From Paraburkholderia sp. UYCP14C (GTDB taxonomy: Bacteria > Pseudomonadota > Gammaproteobacteria > Burkholderiales > Burkholderiaceae): a DNA stretch of 64,000 bases. Positions 35,778 through 44,116 of this stretch are shown one piece after another. How positions within the stretch are numbered: position 1 is the stretch's first letter; each line of letters begins with the position of its first letter. The stretch is from contig NZ_SELS01000009.1 in NCBI RefSeq assembly GCF_004197395.1, forward strand, positions 124,001 to 188,000, written 5' to 3'. The notes under the pieces were generated by a model. That model did no database searches. It saw nothing but the letters and a program-made list of their open reading frames with translations, and had not been told where the DNA came from. The position numbers were made by a program, and so were the translations under genes.

Positions 35778-37613
35778 TCAGGGCGCGGCCGCGGCGACCG
35801 CCTCGCTCGTCGGCGTAGCGGCCGGCGCTTCGTCAGCCCACGGCTTCGGCAGCGTCGCCAGCGTGAGTGCGCCCGCGATCGGCGTGCCACCGTAGAATGC
35901 CGCGAGGTCCGTCTTCATCTGCGGGCGCGCCACGTCGTCCAGATAGATCATATGACCGCCCTGGAAGAAGTTGACCTGCAGATTCGGGTTGAGACCCTGC
36001 ACCGTCTTGAGCCGCGCGAGCTGCTTCTCGGTGTTGAAGAACGGCGTGGCGAGATCGTGATAGCCGTTCTCCGCCAGCACCTTCAGTTGCGGATTCAGCT
36101 TCAGCGCGCCGAGCAGATCGGGGATCGTGTCGGGCAGCGGCTGGCCGCCGTGCGAGAAATCCCACACCTCGATGATCGCGTCATTCAGCGGCATGTAGGC
36201 CGCATTCGGTGCCGTGTAGCCGAGGTAATCCGGCATCTGCGTCGCCAACGCATTGGTGAACGGCAGCGAGATCAGGATGTCCGACGGGTCGCCATCGGTC
36301 TGCAGGCGCGGGTCCGAGTTGGGCAGCGACACGCGACCGTCGTAGCGGCCGATCGTCGAGCCCGGCACCAGCGTGTAGTTGAACGGATTGATGTTGAAGT
36401 AGCCCTGCATCGCCTGCAACGTGAGGCCGGATTCGGCGTCCCAGAACTTCTCGAGCCACGTCGGCGGGAAGTTCGGCGGTCCCGCGTAAGTGGGCGCGCC
36501 GAGCTGGCTCAATGTCCAGTACAGCGAATAATTCTTGAACAGGTTGTAGTTGGCGGTCACGAACGCCTCGCTGCGGAGCGCGTAGGTCGCCTGGTTCGTC
36601 GGCGCTGGCGATACCTGGTGGTAGTACGCCGCGACCTCGGCATAGCCCGGCATGTAGCCGCTCAACGTATCGGTTTCGAGCGCGAGCTGATCGGGCGAAC
36701 CCGTGATCGCCACCGCCTCGATCGCATCGGCGAAGTAGTTCAGGATCGAAGACTGCAGCGTGATCCCCGTCAGATGCACGCCGGCCGATTCGAGCGCGAG
36801 CGCAAGAATGTCGGTGCGAGGCGTGCCGTACGATTCACCGTACAGATAGATCGGCGAGCCGCTGCGCGAATTGACGGTCAGGTAGCGGATGATGAAGTCG
36901 CGCATGATGTTCGCGTCCGCATCGGTGCTCCAGTAGGTCTGGTTCGTGTTCGGCAGGATCGCTTCGGAGAGGCCCGTGCCCGGCGGGTCGATGAACACGA
37001 GGTCGGTCGTGTCGATCAGACTCTCCGTGTTGTTCACGAGCGGGTAGTTCGGCCAGCTGGTGCCATTCAGCAGCGGGTCGGTGGTCGCGACGCGCGTCGG
37101 CGCGAACGAGCCGAGACGCAACCAGATCGATGACGAGCCAGGGCCGCCGTTATAGACGAACGTGACGGGGCGCGGCTTGCCGTTCGTGCTCGGCGCGGTG
37201 TAGGCCACGTAGGACATCGTCGCTTCGGGTGCGCCGCTGGTCAGATCCATGGCGGTTAGGTGACCGGTGGTCGTCGTGTAGTTGACGGTGGTGCTGCCGG
37301 ACGTCCATTGGTAATGCATGATCGCGGCTTTCTCCGCGACCAGTGACGCGGCGATGCCGGACGTTGCACTCGTCGAATAGCTGGTGAGATCGATGTAGGG
37401 CTGATTGGCGGATGGCGTTTGCGGCGCGGCTGCCGCTTGCGCCTGATTGGCGACCTGCGCCATGCTGCTCGGCACCGCCGACGCCGACGAAACTCCGTCG
37501 CCTCCGCCGCATCCGGCAAGGATGACGATTCCGAGTGTCAGCGCGCTTAGCGCGGCTAGCCGGCCATGACGACGGACGCGGCCATCGCCGGTACTCCTTC
37601 TGTCTGGTTTCAT
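35778..37613 (-). CDS. S10-family serine carboxypeptidase-like lipoprotein
   Basis: A 611-residue exported peptidase: lipobox LAGC with Cys35, then a 60-residue Ala/Gln linker. The alpha/beta hydrolase core shows VTFVYNGGPGSSS (oxyanion hole), FIDPPGTGLSE, the nucleophile elbow YGESYGT, and a late GYHDLATPF and GGHMIYLDD supplying Asp and His. This is the bacterial branch of serine carboxypeptidases, active at acidic pH in characterised members. It probably trims peptides at the envelope. The gene precedes the EF-hand-like gene. Confidence 0.9.
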   Translation of the reverse strand: MKPDRRSTGDGRVRRHGRLAALSALTLGIVILAGCGGGDGVSSASAVPSSMAQVANQAQAAAAPQTPSANQPYIDLTSYSTSATSGIAASLVAEKAAIMHYQWTSGSTTVNYTTTTGHLTAMDLTSGAPEATMSYVAYTAPSTNGKPRPVTFVYNGGPGSSSIWLRLGSFAPTRVATTDPLLNGTSWPNYPLVNNTESLIDTTDLVFIDPPGTGLSEAILPNTNQTYWSTDADANIMRDFIIRYLTVNSRSGSPIYLYGESYGTPRTDILALALESAGVHLTGITLQSSILNYFADAIEAVAITGSPDQLALETDTLSGYMPGYAEVAAYYHQVSPAPTNQATYALRSEAFVTANYNLFKNYSLYWTLSQLGAPTYAGPPNFPPTWLEKFWDAESGLTLQAMQGYFNINPFNYTLVPGSTIGRYDGRVSLPNSDPRLQTDGDPSDILISLPFTNALATQMPDYLGYTAPNAAYMPLNDAIIEVWDFSHGGQPLPDTIPDLLGALKLNPQLKVLAENGYHDLATPFFNTEKQLARLKTVQGLNPNLQVNFFQGGHMIYLDDVARPQMKTDLAAFYGGTPIAGALTLATLPKPWADEAPAATPTSEAVAAAAP

Positions 37614-38273
37614 CTCGTTCCCTGGTGAGTGATACCGCTACACAAAGGCCGCTTTTCGCCGGTCGCGCGCGTGGGAGATCGAATAACCCGCACCGCACTC
37701 GAAGGCACGCAGCGGTTGCATGGACAGCTTTTTCCCAATGTAGTAATTCAAAATACTTGCAATGATATTTCTATTTGCTTTCTCAAATTGAAGATTGAAT
37801 GGGCAAAGGAATTCCCTGTCGATTTATCTCGAAATTTCAAGGGAAATTTAGAATTGAATCTTTCCGATGCTTACAGCAAGAGTGAAAATAGGCGGTGAAA
37901 TGAGGTCTTGTCAAGGATCAAGCGGTGATTATGCGATTCGGAATAAGCTTGGCTCGTTCTCGAGGAGTCGGGCTGTGCGATCGAGCATTGGTGCGGGCGC
38001 GGCGGCAAGAGGGTGGAAAAATTCCGGCGGGGCTTATCCGAATTGCATTGAATAGCGACGCTGAACTGCGGATTTTCGTGGGCGCCTCGTCGGAATTAAT
38101 TGCGATTGGAAAATATAATTAAATGGTAAATTTAACCGGTAAAAATACCTTCTCAATGCGATTAAAAAGGCAGGCCGTGGAAATTCCGTTCGGGCGGCGT
38201 CGATTGCTTAGGCCGCCGGTTGCGGGTAGTGTCGTCGGGGAGTTTTGTCGTTCGTTTTCGGAAAGGGGTAGCT
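37614..38273. other. AT-rich intergenic region at the left side of the atypical block
   Basis: From about 37735 to 38175 the composition is far richer in A and T than any neighbour. I find no recognisable coding frame, transposase fragment or tRNA. It separates the S10 peptidase promoter from the truncated lipocalin-like gene and probably marks foreign or decayed DNA. Confidence 0.5.
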
Positions 38274-38579
38274 ATGGCACGAGATCGGCGTAACGACAAC
38301 AGTGCGCTGCTGGGAACCTGGAAGCTTCAGTCCTTCACCACCGAAGAGCTGGCCAATGGCGAAAGGACCGACCTGTTCGGCGCACACCCGGACGGTAATC
38401 TGAGCTACGGCCCCGACGGCCGCATGCAGGCGATCCTACTCAAGGAAGGACGCAAGGCACCTACCGGTGTCCTGCCAACCGACGCCGAGCGCATCCAACT
38501 CTATAACGGACTCAGTGCGTACGCTGGAACGTATAGCATTGATGGCGACCTGGTCAGTCATCATGTCGACGCATCGTAG
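38274..38579 (+). pseudogene. Lipocalin-like domain protein, C-terminally truncated
   Basis: Starting at an ATG with AAAGGGG upstream, 101 residues match the first two thirds of the small lipocalin-like family: LLGTWKLQSFTTEE, NLSYGPDGRMQAIL and YSIDGDLVSHHVDAS. Full-length relatives continue for about 40-50 residues beyond this HHV motif. Here a TAG follows at once and no continuation is seen in other frames, so the 3' part was deleted. It may be non-functional. It borders the atypical 38.7-43.4 kb block. Confidence 0.6.
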
Positions 38580-38668
38580 TGACGCCGCGCGGCCGGCGGC
38601 ACAGCCCGCCGCGCCGTCGCGAGGCGTGTAGCTTGTTGCGTCGATCGCTTTAGCAGCGGATCCCGTCG

Positions 38669-39556
38669 TTAAGCGCTGAGCGGAAGATCCTTGCGGCATT
38701 CTTCGAGTAACCAGTCGCGAAAGATCTCAATATCGGCTTCCTGGGAGTTTGAAGCGCGCACGTAAAGATAGGTCGACCGCTCAACACGCACAAATCCCAT
38801 TGGCGCAATCAGCCGGCCATCGGCGAGATCGCGCCGGACCAACAATTCCGGAGCGATCGCGAGTCCCACCCCGTTTCTTGCCGCTTCGATAGTCAATGAC
38901 AGGCTGTCCAGTACCTGCCCGCAACACGAATCGACGCCAACCCCCACAGTTTGACTCCACTCACTCCACGCATTCATGCGTGATCTTGCGTGCAGCAGGC
39001 GCATCTCACCGAGGTCGTGCGGAGACCTCGGCAGATTCGAGCAGTTGGGCGCGCAGACCGGTCCTATCATGTCTGTCGTCAGGCACGTCGCCTTGATGGC
39101 CGACGACGGAAATCGATCGGTGACGATCAAGGCATCGACTTCGCGCCCCAACAATGCCGCAACGTCGCCTCGCGCCTGAAAATTCAGTACAACTTCCGGC
39201 ACGCGCCTCGAGAACTCCTCGATTCTGGGGAGAAGCCAGTGAGCGAGAAAACTGACAGAGCAGCCAATCGTGAGTTTACGCTCTGGCGCTCGAAGACGAA
39301 TGCCGACGCATTCGTCTTCGAGCAGCGCAAGTGCGACCGAGCATGCGCTCTTCAGCCGCTCGCCCTCTTTGGTCAGTCGAACTCCGCCGCTGTGGCGAAC
39401 GAAAATGTCTTTTCCGAACCAGGCTTCCAGCGCCCGAATCTGATGGCTGACTGCGCTATGTGTTATGCATAATTCATTTGCAGCTTTGGTAAAGCTCTCA
39501 TAGTTAGCTACGGCTTCGAAGCATTGCAGAGCCCGAAGAGAGGGCAATATACGCAT
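38669..39556 (-). CDS. LysR-family regulator, GcvA-like, divergent to the LOG operon
   Basis: A 295-residue regulator with the N-terminal winged helix (LRALQCFEAVANYESFTKAA, LCITHSAVSHQIRALE) typical of the GcvA subgroup. The effector domain follows, with CSVSFLAHWLLPRIEEF and the late NGVGLAIAPELLV. It is divergently transcribed from the five-gene operon across 123 bases and is the obvious candidate regulator. Its sequence is less GC-rich than neighbouring LysR genes, consistent with arriving together with the operon. Confidence 0.9.
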   Translation of the reverse strand: MRILPSLRALQCFEAVANYESFTKAANELCITHSAVSHQIRALEAWFGKDIFVRHSGGVRLTKEGERLKSACSVALALLEDECVGIRLRAPERKLTIGCSVSFLAHWLLPRIEEFSRRVPEVVLNFQARGDVAALLGREVDALIVTDRFPSSAIKATCLTTDMIGPVCAPNCSNLPRSPHDLGEMRLLHARSRMNAWSEWSQTVGVGVDSCCGQVLDSLSLTIEAARNGVGLAIAPELLVRRDLADGRLIAPMGFVRVERSTYLYVRASNSQEADIEIFRDWLLEECRKDLPLSA

Positions 39557-39575
39557 GATTCAGGGTAGAAAAAAA

Positions 39576-39593
39576 TTCACACCAATTGTGCAA
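39576..39593. promoter_or_regulatory. Candidate LysR operator for the LOG operon
   Basis: TTCACA-CCAAT-TGTGCAA is an imperfect palindrome with one extra base in the right arm. It lies 20 bases from the LysR start codon and about 90 bases before the first operon gene, where an autoregulating LysR protein usually binds. Confidence 0.4.
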
Positions 39594-39679
39594 CTATTTC
39601 GCTACTCAGTCCAGTTTCAAGTCGATAAACTGTTGATCTATTCCATTAAGAGTCCTTTTTATCTTAAGTAAGCAAGTCC

Positions 39680-40336
39680 ATGAAGGCAACTATTTTGCGA
39701 GAGCTTGAGAGCATCGAACAGCTTGCGGGTCGCATCGGCACTGCCATAAGCATATTCGGCAGCGCGCGCATCAAGCCTGGCCACGAAATGTTCAAACTCA
39801 CTCATCAGATTGCTTCCGGGCTATCGCGTGAGGGCTATACCGTAATTTCAGGTGGAGGTCCCGGAGTGATGCGGGCTGCCAATCAAGGTGCGCGTACGGG
39901 AAAAACACATACCATCGGTTTCAACGTTGCGCTCCCTTTTGAGCCGACCGATTTTCAATTTCAAGATATTTCTCTTGTTTTCGAGAACTTCTTCACGCGA
40001 AAACTTGCCTTTTGTAAATGCTCGAGCGCGTTTATCGCCATGCCGGGTGGAATGGGAACGTTGGATGAGTTATTTGAAATATTGACACTAAAGCAAACAG
40101 GAAAAATTGCCCCGTTCCCAGTCGTGCTGATCGGTTCAAAGTTCTGGGGAGGACTCGTCGATTGGATGAGAGCAAATCTGGAAGCGGCGGGCTTGGTCAG
40201 TGCAGGAGAGCTCAACGAAATCGAAATTCTTGACGATGCAGATAGCATCGTCAACTACTTGAAACGACGGGTTCCGATTCCGGACGCGCCAATCGCGCCA
40301 TTCTGCCTCGATCGGACCGGTCATACGACAGTCTGA
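39680..40336 (+). CDS. LOG-family nucleotide phosphoribohydrolase
   Basis: A 218-residue Rossmann-like protein of the LOG (lonely guy) family, whose members split a nucleoside 5'-monophosphate into free base and ribose 5-phosphate. Seen here: SGGGPGVM at 57-64, the Arg-Lys pair at 107-108, and the signature PGGMGTLDE at 122-130, with the catalytic Arg and Glu present. The C-terminal 20 residues are an extra tail. It is the first gene of an operon with PP-loop, NUDIX, PLP-like and exporter genes. Cytokinin-type activation is possible, but no isopentenyltransferase is present, so a different nucleotide substrate seems more likely. Confidence 0.9.
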   Translation: MKATILRELESIEQLAGRIGTAISIFGSARIKPGHEMFKLTHQIASGLSREGYTVISGGGPGVMRAANQGARTGKTHTIGFNVALPFEPTDFQFQDISLVFENFFTRKLAFCKCSSAFIAMPGGMGTLDELFEILTLKQTGKIAPFPVVLIGSKFWGGLVDWMRANLEAAGLVSAGELNEIEILDDADSIVNYLKRRVPIPDAPIAPFCLDRTGHTTV

Positions 40337-40383
40337 TGGTAATCGTATCAACGCCTCACTCCACTCTAAAATGAAGGAACGCG

Positions 40384-41085
40384 ATGCATAATACGTCTCC
40401 AACACAACTGGTTATGTTTACAGGCGGACGGGATAGCACCCTCGCAGCTTGTCATCTGATGTTGCAGGGCATCCCGGTGCAGCTCTATTCGGCGAATAGT
40501 GGCTGCTCATTGCATCGTGGCGTGCTTGCCCACCGCGTTGATGAACTGCGGCGCCGTTTTGGGGATCTGGTGGTGGGTCACACTGTAGAAGACATCAGCG
40601 GAGCCTTTCGCGCCATCGCCATCGAGAACATCGAGGCAGACATTATCAAATACCGCAAGAACCTCGTCCTGCTGGGCGAGAAGCTTGCTATTCACGCCCA
40701 CATCGCGGATTTCTGCAATCGCAACGGCGTTGAAATCATCAACGACGGAATCACTCACTATCAGAAGGAATTTCCTGAGCAACGTCTCGTTGCCAAGGAA
40801 TTTTTCGTCGACATGATGAAAAAGTTCGGCATCGTATATCGATCACCGATCTATAAATTCGCCCAGTCTGCCGATGATGTGAAGTACAAGCTTTTGCAAC
40901 TGGGGATTTCAACCAAATCACTCGAGGGCGTCAGCATCTTCGGCGATAGCTTCACTACGCCGTCGGACGAAGTCATTCTCGCCTATCTCGAAGAGAAATT
41001 ACCGCTGGCGCTGAACATCGTTGACTTTTTGTCCGGTGGTGAACTGCAGTCGTACCAGGCGGCATTGCTCGAACAAGTGGCATAA
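40384..41085 (+). CDS. PP-loop superfamily ATPase (QueC/N-type-like), unknown substrate
   Basis: A 233-residue protein whose N-terminus has the pyrophosphate loop as [11 protein letters not shown] (motif at 13-18, a variant of SGGxDS). The alpha-hairpin with [20 protein letters not shown], and [13 protein letters not shown] further on, match uncharacterised PP-loop ATPases distantly related to QueC. Such enzymes adenylate a carbonyl or carboxyl group, releasing pyrophosphate, so that an amine or thiol can attack. AAGGA precedes the ATG, 47 bases after the LOG gene. The substrate is unknown. Confidence 0.82.
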   Translation: MHNTSPTQLVMFTGGRDSTLAACHLMLQGIPVQLYSANSGCSLHRGVLAHRVDELRRRFGDLVVGHTVEDISGAFRAIAIENIEADIIKYRKNLVLLGEKLAIHAHIADFCNRNGVEIINDGITHYQKEFPEQRLVAKEFFVDMMKKFGIVYRSPIYKFAQSADDVKYKLLQLGISTKSLEGVSIFGDSFTTPSDEVILAYLEEKLPLALNIVDFLSGGELQSYQAALLEQVA

Positions 41086-41165
41086 CATGGCGCTGGCCGG
41101 CAACGACGGTATCAAGACGGCATAGTTGATTGTCGGCAACAGTCCTCCTATCGGTCAAAAACCAT

Positions 41166-41570
41166 ATGCATAGCGCCATCATTGTCAAGTGCGCCGCGGC
41201 TATCATTCACGAGAAGTCGTTGCTTTTGACTCGAAAGCAGGGAACCGAAACGTTTATCTCGCCAGGTGGCAAGCCATTTTTAGGCGAATCTTATGCGGAT
41301 TGTCTTTCTCGCGAAGTTCGCGAAGAGCTCAATGTCGAAGTTGGCAAGCAAACATACCTCGGCCTATTCACAGGCACGTCGACATTCGAAAAGATGCCAA
41401 TCGAAATGCACGTATATCTGGTCGAGATTGCAGGCGAACCACAACCTGGGATGGAAATCGATGAATTGATCTGGTATCGCAGCGACAATCCAACGCAGGA
41501 TCTAAAGATAGGCTCGATTTTCCGCGATGCCGTGATTCCTCTCCTGATAAGCAAAAAGTTGATCGCTTGA
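41166..41570 (+). CDS. NUDIX hydrolase
   Basis: A 134-residue protein with a recognisable Nudix box at about 35-57: GKPFLGE, seven residues, then REVREELNV. The usual Gly after EE is Asn. The core strand TRKQGTETFISPGGKPF precedes it. NUDIX enzymes hydrolyse nucleoside diphosphates linked to another group, including NTPs and nucleotide sugars. In this operon it could supply the monophosphate used by the LOG enzyme. I take the ATG at 41166; a TTG 12 codons upstream is less likely. Its last codons overlap the next frame. Confidence 0.85.
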   Translation: MHSAIIVKCAAAIIHEKSLLLTRKQGTETFISPGGKPFLGESYADCLSREVREELNVEVGKQTYLGLFTGTSTFEKMPIEMHVYLVEIAGEPQPGMEIDELIWYRSDNPTQDLKIGSIFRDAVIPLLISKKLIA

Positions 41571-42508
41571 TTTCTATCCATCAAGGACGCAGCGCTACAC
41601 AGCGTCTTGCACGCTTCATGGACGCCAATATGGACAGAGCTTCGATCGCGCCGATCTTTGCAAATCAGACCGGAAGTTTCTTCCGTCACACAAAGCAACT
41701 TCGTGACGAATTGCGTGGCCGCCTGGCGGAGACTTATCGCTTGCAGGACTTCTCCATACACTTTGTGCCTTCGGTTCGTTACGGCGTGCTCGTGCTTAAG
41801 CATTGGCTCGAGTTGACCGGACAGCGAGTTGGTCTGCGAAGCGGCTCACACTACGCGCCTATAGCAGAGTTGTTCCGCGAGCCAGTTTTCTGGAAATATG
41901 GGGTGTGCGATGCTTGGATCACTACGCACGTAGCACCGTACGTTGGCACAGTGTGCCGATTGTCTGCGTCAGGATCGCCACTTGAGATTGTCGATGCCTC
42001 GCATAGCTTTGCGACCAACCTGCACGCAGATCTGATTGAAACCGCCAATGTGCTCGTCGCTCCCCTGCACAAGCATGCGGCGCTCACTGTCGGTGTTGCC
42101 GTGATCGCCGTCCGGAACGATCTCATCACGCTCCCGTCACGTGACATGCTGGACGAATTCGAGGGGGCCACGGCTTCGCAGGCACCCTTGATTGAAGCTC
42201 TGAGTAATCTGGACCGATCAGGTGCATGCGCGTTCAACAAGGCGACGACTGGAAATGTGCAAGCGAGCCTTGCCGATGCTTCAATCCTCTGCGTTTCCGA
42301 CCTCGGTTTTCCTCTGCCGTTCGCATGCTTCCGCCATCGAGCCTTTGCGAGTCTGAGCAAAGCCGCATTGCACGAAGCGGGGGCGACTTACTTTCCGGCT
42401 GTCGACGTACTCAGGATCGCAAAATGGGCACGCGGAAACTTTGAAGGCGACCCTATTGAGTTTGCCGCCGACATCCGTGCTACTCTCGTTCGACTTACCC
42501 GACAATGA
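41567..42508 (+). CDS. Short fold-type-I PLP-enzyme-like protein (aminotransferase class V/NifS-like)
   Basis: Up to 313 residues; the start is uncertain (TTG at 41567 overlapping the NUDIX stop, or ATG at 41618). It keeps the landmarks of a class V PLP enzyme: IVDASHSFATN with Asp143 for the pyridine nitrogen, then PLHKHA with candidate Schiff-base Lys169, then GVAVIAVRND. Numbering is from the TTG. It is about 80-100 residues shorter than cysteine desulfurases and lacks a recognisable C-terminal small-domain motif. It could be a true enzyme of a divergent subgroup or a non-catalytic relative. No close family name came to mind. Confidence 0.65.
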   Translation: MISIHQGRSATQRLARFMDANMDRASIAPIFANQTGSFFRHTKQLRDELRGRLAETYRLQDFSIHFVPSVRYGVLVLKHWLELTGQRVGLRSGSHYAPIAELFREPVFWKYGVCDAWITTHVAPYVGTVCRLSASGSPLEIVDASHSFATNLHADLIETANVLVAPLHKHAALTVGVAVIAVRNDLITLPSRDMLDEFEGATASQAPLIEALSNLDRSGACAFNKATTGNVQASLADASILCVSDLGFPLPFACFRHRAFASLSKAALHEAGATYFPAVDVLRIAKWARGNFEGDPIEFAADIRATLVRLTRQ

Positions 42509-43401
42509 AGTCAAGCAGACTAGTTGGAACCAGCTTGGGAATTGCCGGTGGCGTGCTGCTTAGCACGGATGCGCTCCTCATCAGGCTAATGCGTATCGAG
42601 GACGCGTGGGCGATCGTTGTAATGCGCGGTTTCCTGATGTGGACCACCCTCCTGATGTTCTACTGCCTCTTGCCGCGTTGGCGGCTCTTGATCGGTAAGC
42701 CGTGGCCGACACGCCAGAATGTGTGGCCGACCTTCTTCTTTGCAATAGCATCAACCACATTCGTCAACGCAATCGCGCAAGGGGAAGTCGCGTCCGTACT
42801 CGTGATCATCTCGTCGACGCCGTTTCTGGCCGCGCTTCTTGGTCGTGCCTTTTTTTCGGAGCCCATCGATCGCGCGATGTTGGCCGTAGCGGCACTAGCG
42901 ATGACCGGGGTCGTGTTGGTCATCGGTGACGCACCAGGAGGCGGCGCATTGACTGCAAATTGTTTTGCCTTTGCGACCGCGGTATCAATGGCCTTGGCCT
43001 TCCTGCTTTCGTCCCGTGTCGAAGGCGGTACTGTCGGTTTACCTTCGCTTGGCGCACTTGTTGCGTCGTTGTTAGTGATCGTCAGTCAGCATGCGTTTGC
43101 AAGCAAGATCCCTGACTTGCTGATTTCCGATCGCGCAGTTTGGATTTTGTTCGAGGGCGCACTCGTCATGCCGTTGTCGCTCGGCCTGCTCACGCTGTGC
43201 GCGCGCTTCATTCCACCAGCCAATGCGGGGCTATTCCTGCTCCTCGAAACGGCACTCGCGCCGTTTTGGATCTGGATTGCATTCAACGAAAGACCTGCTC
43301 TCCAGGTCATCGCAGGCGGTGCCGCGACAGTGAGCGCGGTATTGATTCATGTCGTGCAGGTGAAACAGCGTTCCGATCTGCGCGTGGCGGGCGATCGCTA
43401 G
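42505..43401 (+). CDS. EamA/DMT-family exporter
   Basis: A 298-residue inner-membrane protein with ten helices in two EamA repeats (about 5-135 and 150-285). Typical segments are VVMRGFLMWTTLLMFY, IISSTPFLAALLGRAFFSEP and its second-half counterpart LLLETALAPFWIWIAFNERP. EamA proteins generally export small metabolites such as amino acids or nucleosides. The ATG overlaps the PLP-like gene stop by 4 bases, so export is coupled to the pathway. It is the last gene of the operon. Confidence 0.9.
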   Translation: MKSSRLVGTSLGIAGGVLLSTDALLIRLMRIEDAWAIVVMRGFLMWTTLLMFYCLLPRWRLLIGKPWPTRQNVWPTFFFAIASTTFVNAIAQGEVASVLVIISSTPFLAALLGRAFFSEPIDRAMLAVAALAMTGVVLVIGDAPGGGALTANCFAFATAVSMALAFLLSSRVEGGTVGLPSLGALVASLLVIVSQHAFASKIPDLLISDRAVWILFEGALVMPLSLGLLTLCARFIPPANAGLFLLLETALAPFWIWIAFNERPALQVIAGGAATVSAVLIHVVQVKQRSDLRVAGDR

Positions 43402-43533
43402 GCTACGTTTGCCTTGCTGAGGTATATCAAGGAAGGTCTGCATAACCTGTGTAAAGCTGAGTCGAGCCAATGAAGCGGCCGCAGAGTACGGTGTGCGCTT
43501 CCGCCTGCGAGCGCCCGGGTGCCCGTGTTCGAG

Positions 43534-43902
43534 TCACAATCGCGGCCTGATTCGATACCAGGTAAAAAGCACCGCCAGCAAGAACGCGACATAAGCGAGC
43601 ACGAACACCCAGCCCGGCAAGTCGTAAAACAGCCAGGCGCCGACCCAGCGCTGTATGAACCCTTGCGGCCCCGCCGTTCCAGTGCGCAGATAGTCCTCCA
43701 GAACGGTCAACGGGCACGGCACATCGAGCACTGCGAGGGTCGCCACGATGCCGATGGCGAGAACATGTGTCGTCCTGAATGTTCGATTGCGCGCCCACGG
43801 GAGTCGCAACCCGTAGGCGATCCAGATCGCGAATAGTCCGCCCACGATGAACACCACGATCAGCGCGTGCAGTACGAGAACAATATTGGCGAGCCAGATC
43901 AT
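43534..43902 (-). CDS. DUF2784 family membrane protein
   Basis: A 122-residue inner-membrane protein with four helices (about 5-27, 47-62, 86-100 and 100-116). The family signatures FRTTHVLAIGIVATLAVLD, CPLTVLEDYLR and WYRIRPRL at the end are clear. Function is unknown for the family. GGAAG precedes the ATG. It faces the end of the LOG operon tail to tail. Confidence 0.88.
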   Translation of the reverse strand: MIWLANIVLVLHALIVVFIVGGLFAIWIAYGLRLPWARNRTFRTTHVLAIGIVATLAVLDVPCPLTVLEDYLRTGTAGPQGFIQRWVGAWLFYDLPGWVFVLAYVAFLLAVLFTWYRIRPRL

Positions 43903-44116
43903 TCAGCTTCCACCGGGGGAGGATCTTAAAGACGGCGTCGATCAGATTTGGACTGACGGAAGAACGATTCGTGCGGCGAATCCGCGTCGGTGTATCGAGC
44001 GTTCGAGGCGGGGGCAATTCTGCCTGCGAGGTTTTTACGACCCCGCAGGCACGATGTGATGTCTTCAGAATCGCAAGACCGACCTCAAGGCACTCGCTTG
44101 AGAATGCCGCAGCATG

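Noticed and set aside
43500-43550. tRNA-like GTTCGAGTC sequence near the right end of the atypical block
   Set aside because: Only a T-loop-like string is present; the stem is incomplete and no acceptor or anticodon arm can be drawn, so it is not supported as a tRNA or attachment site.
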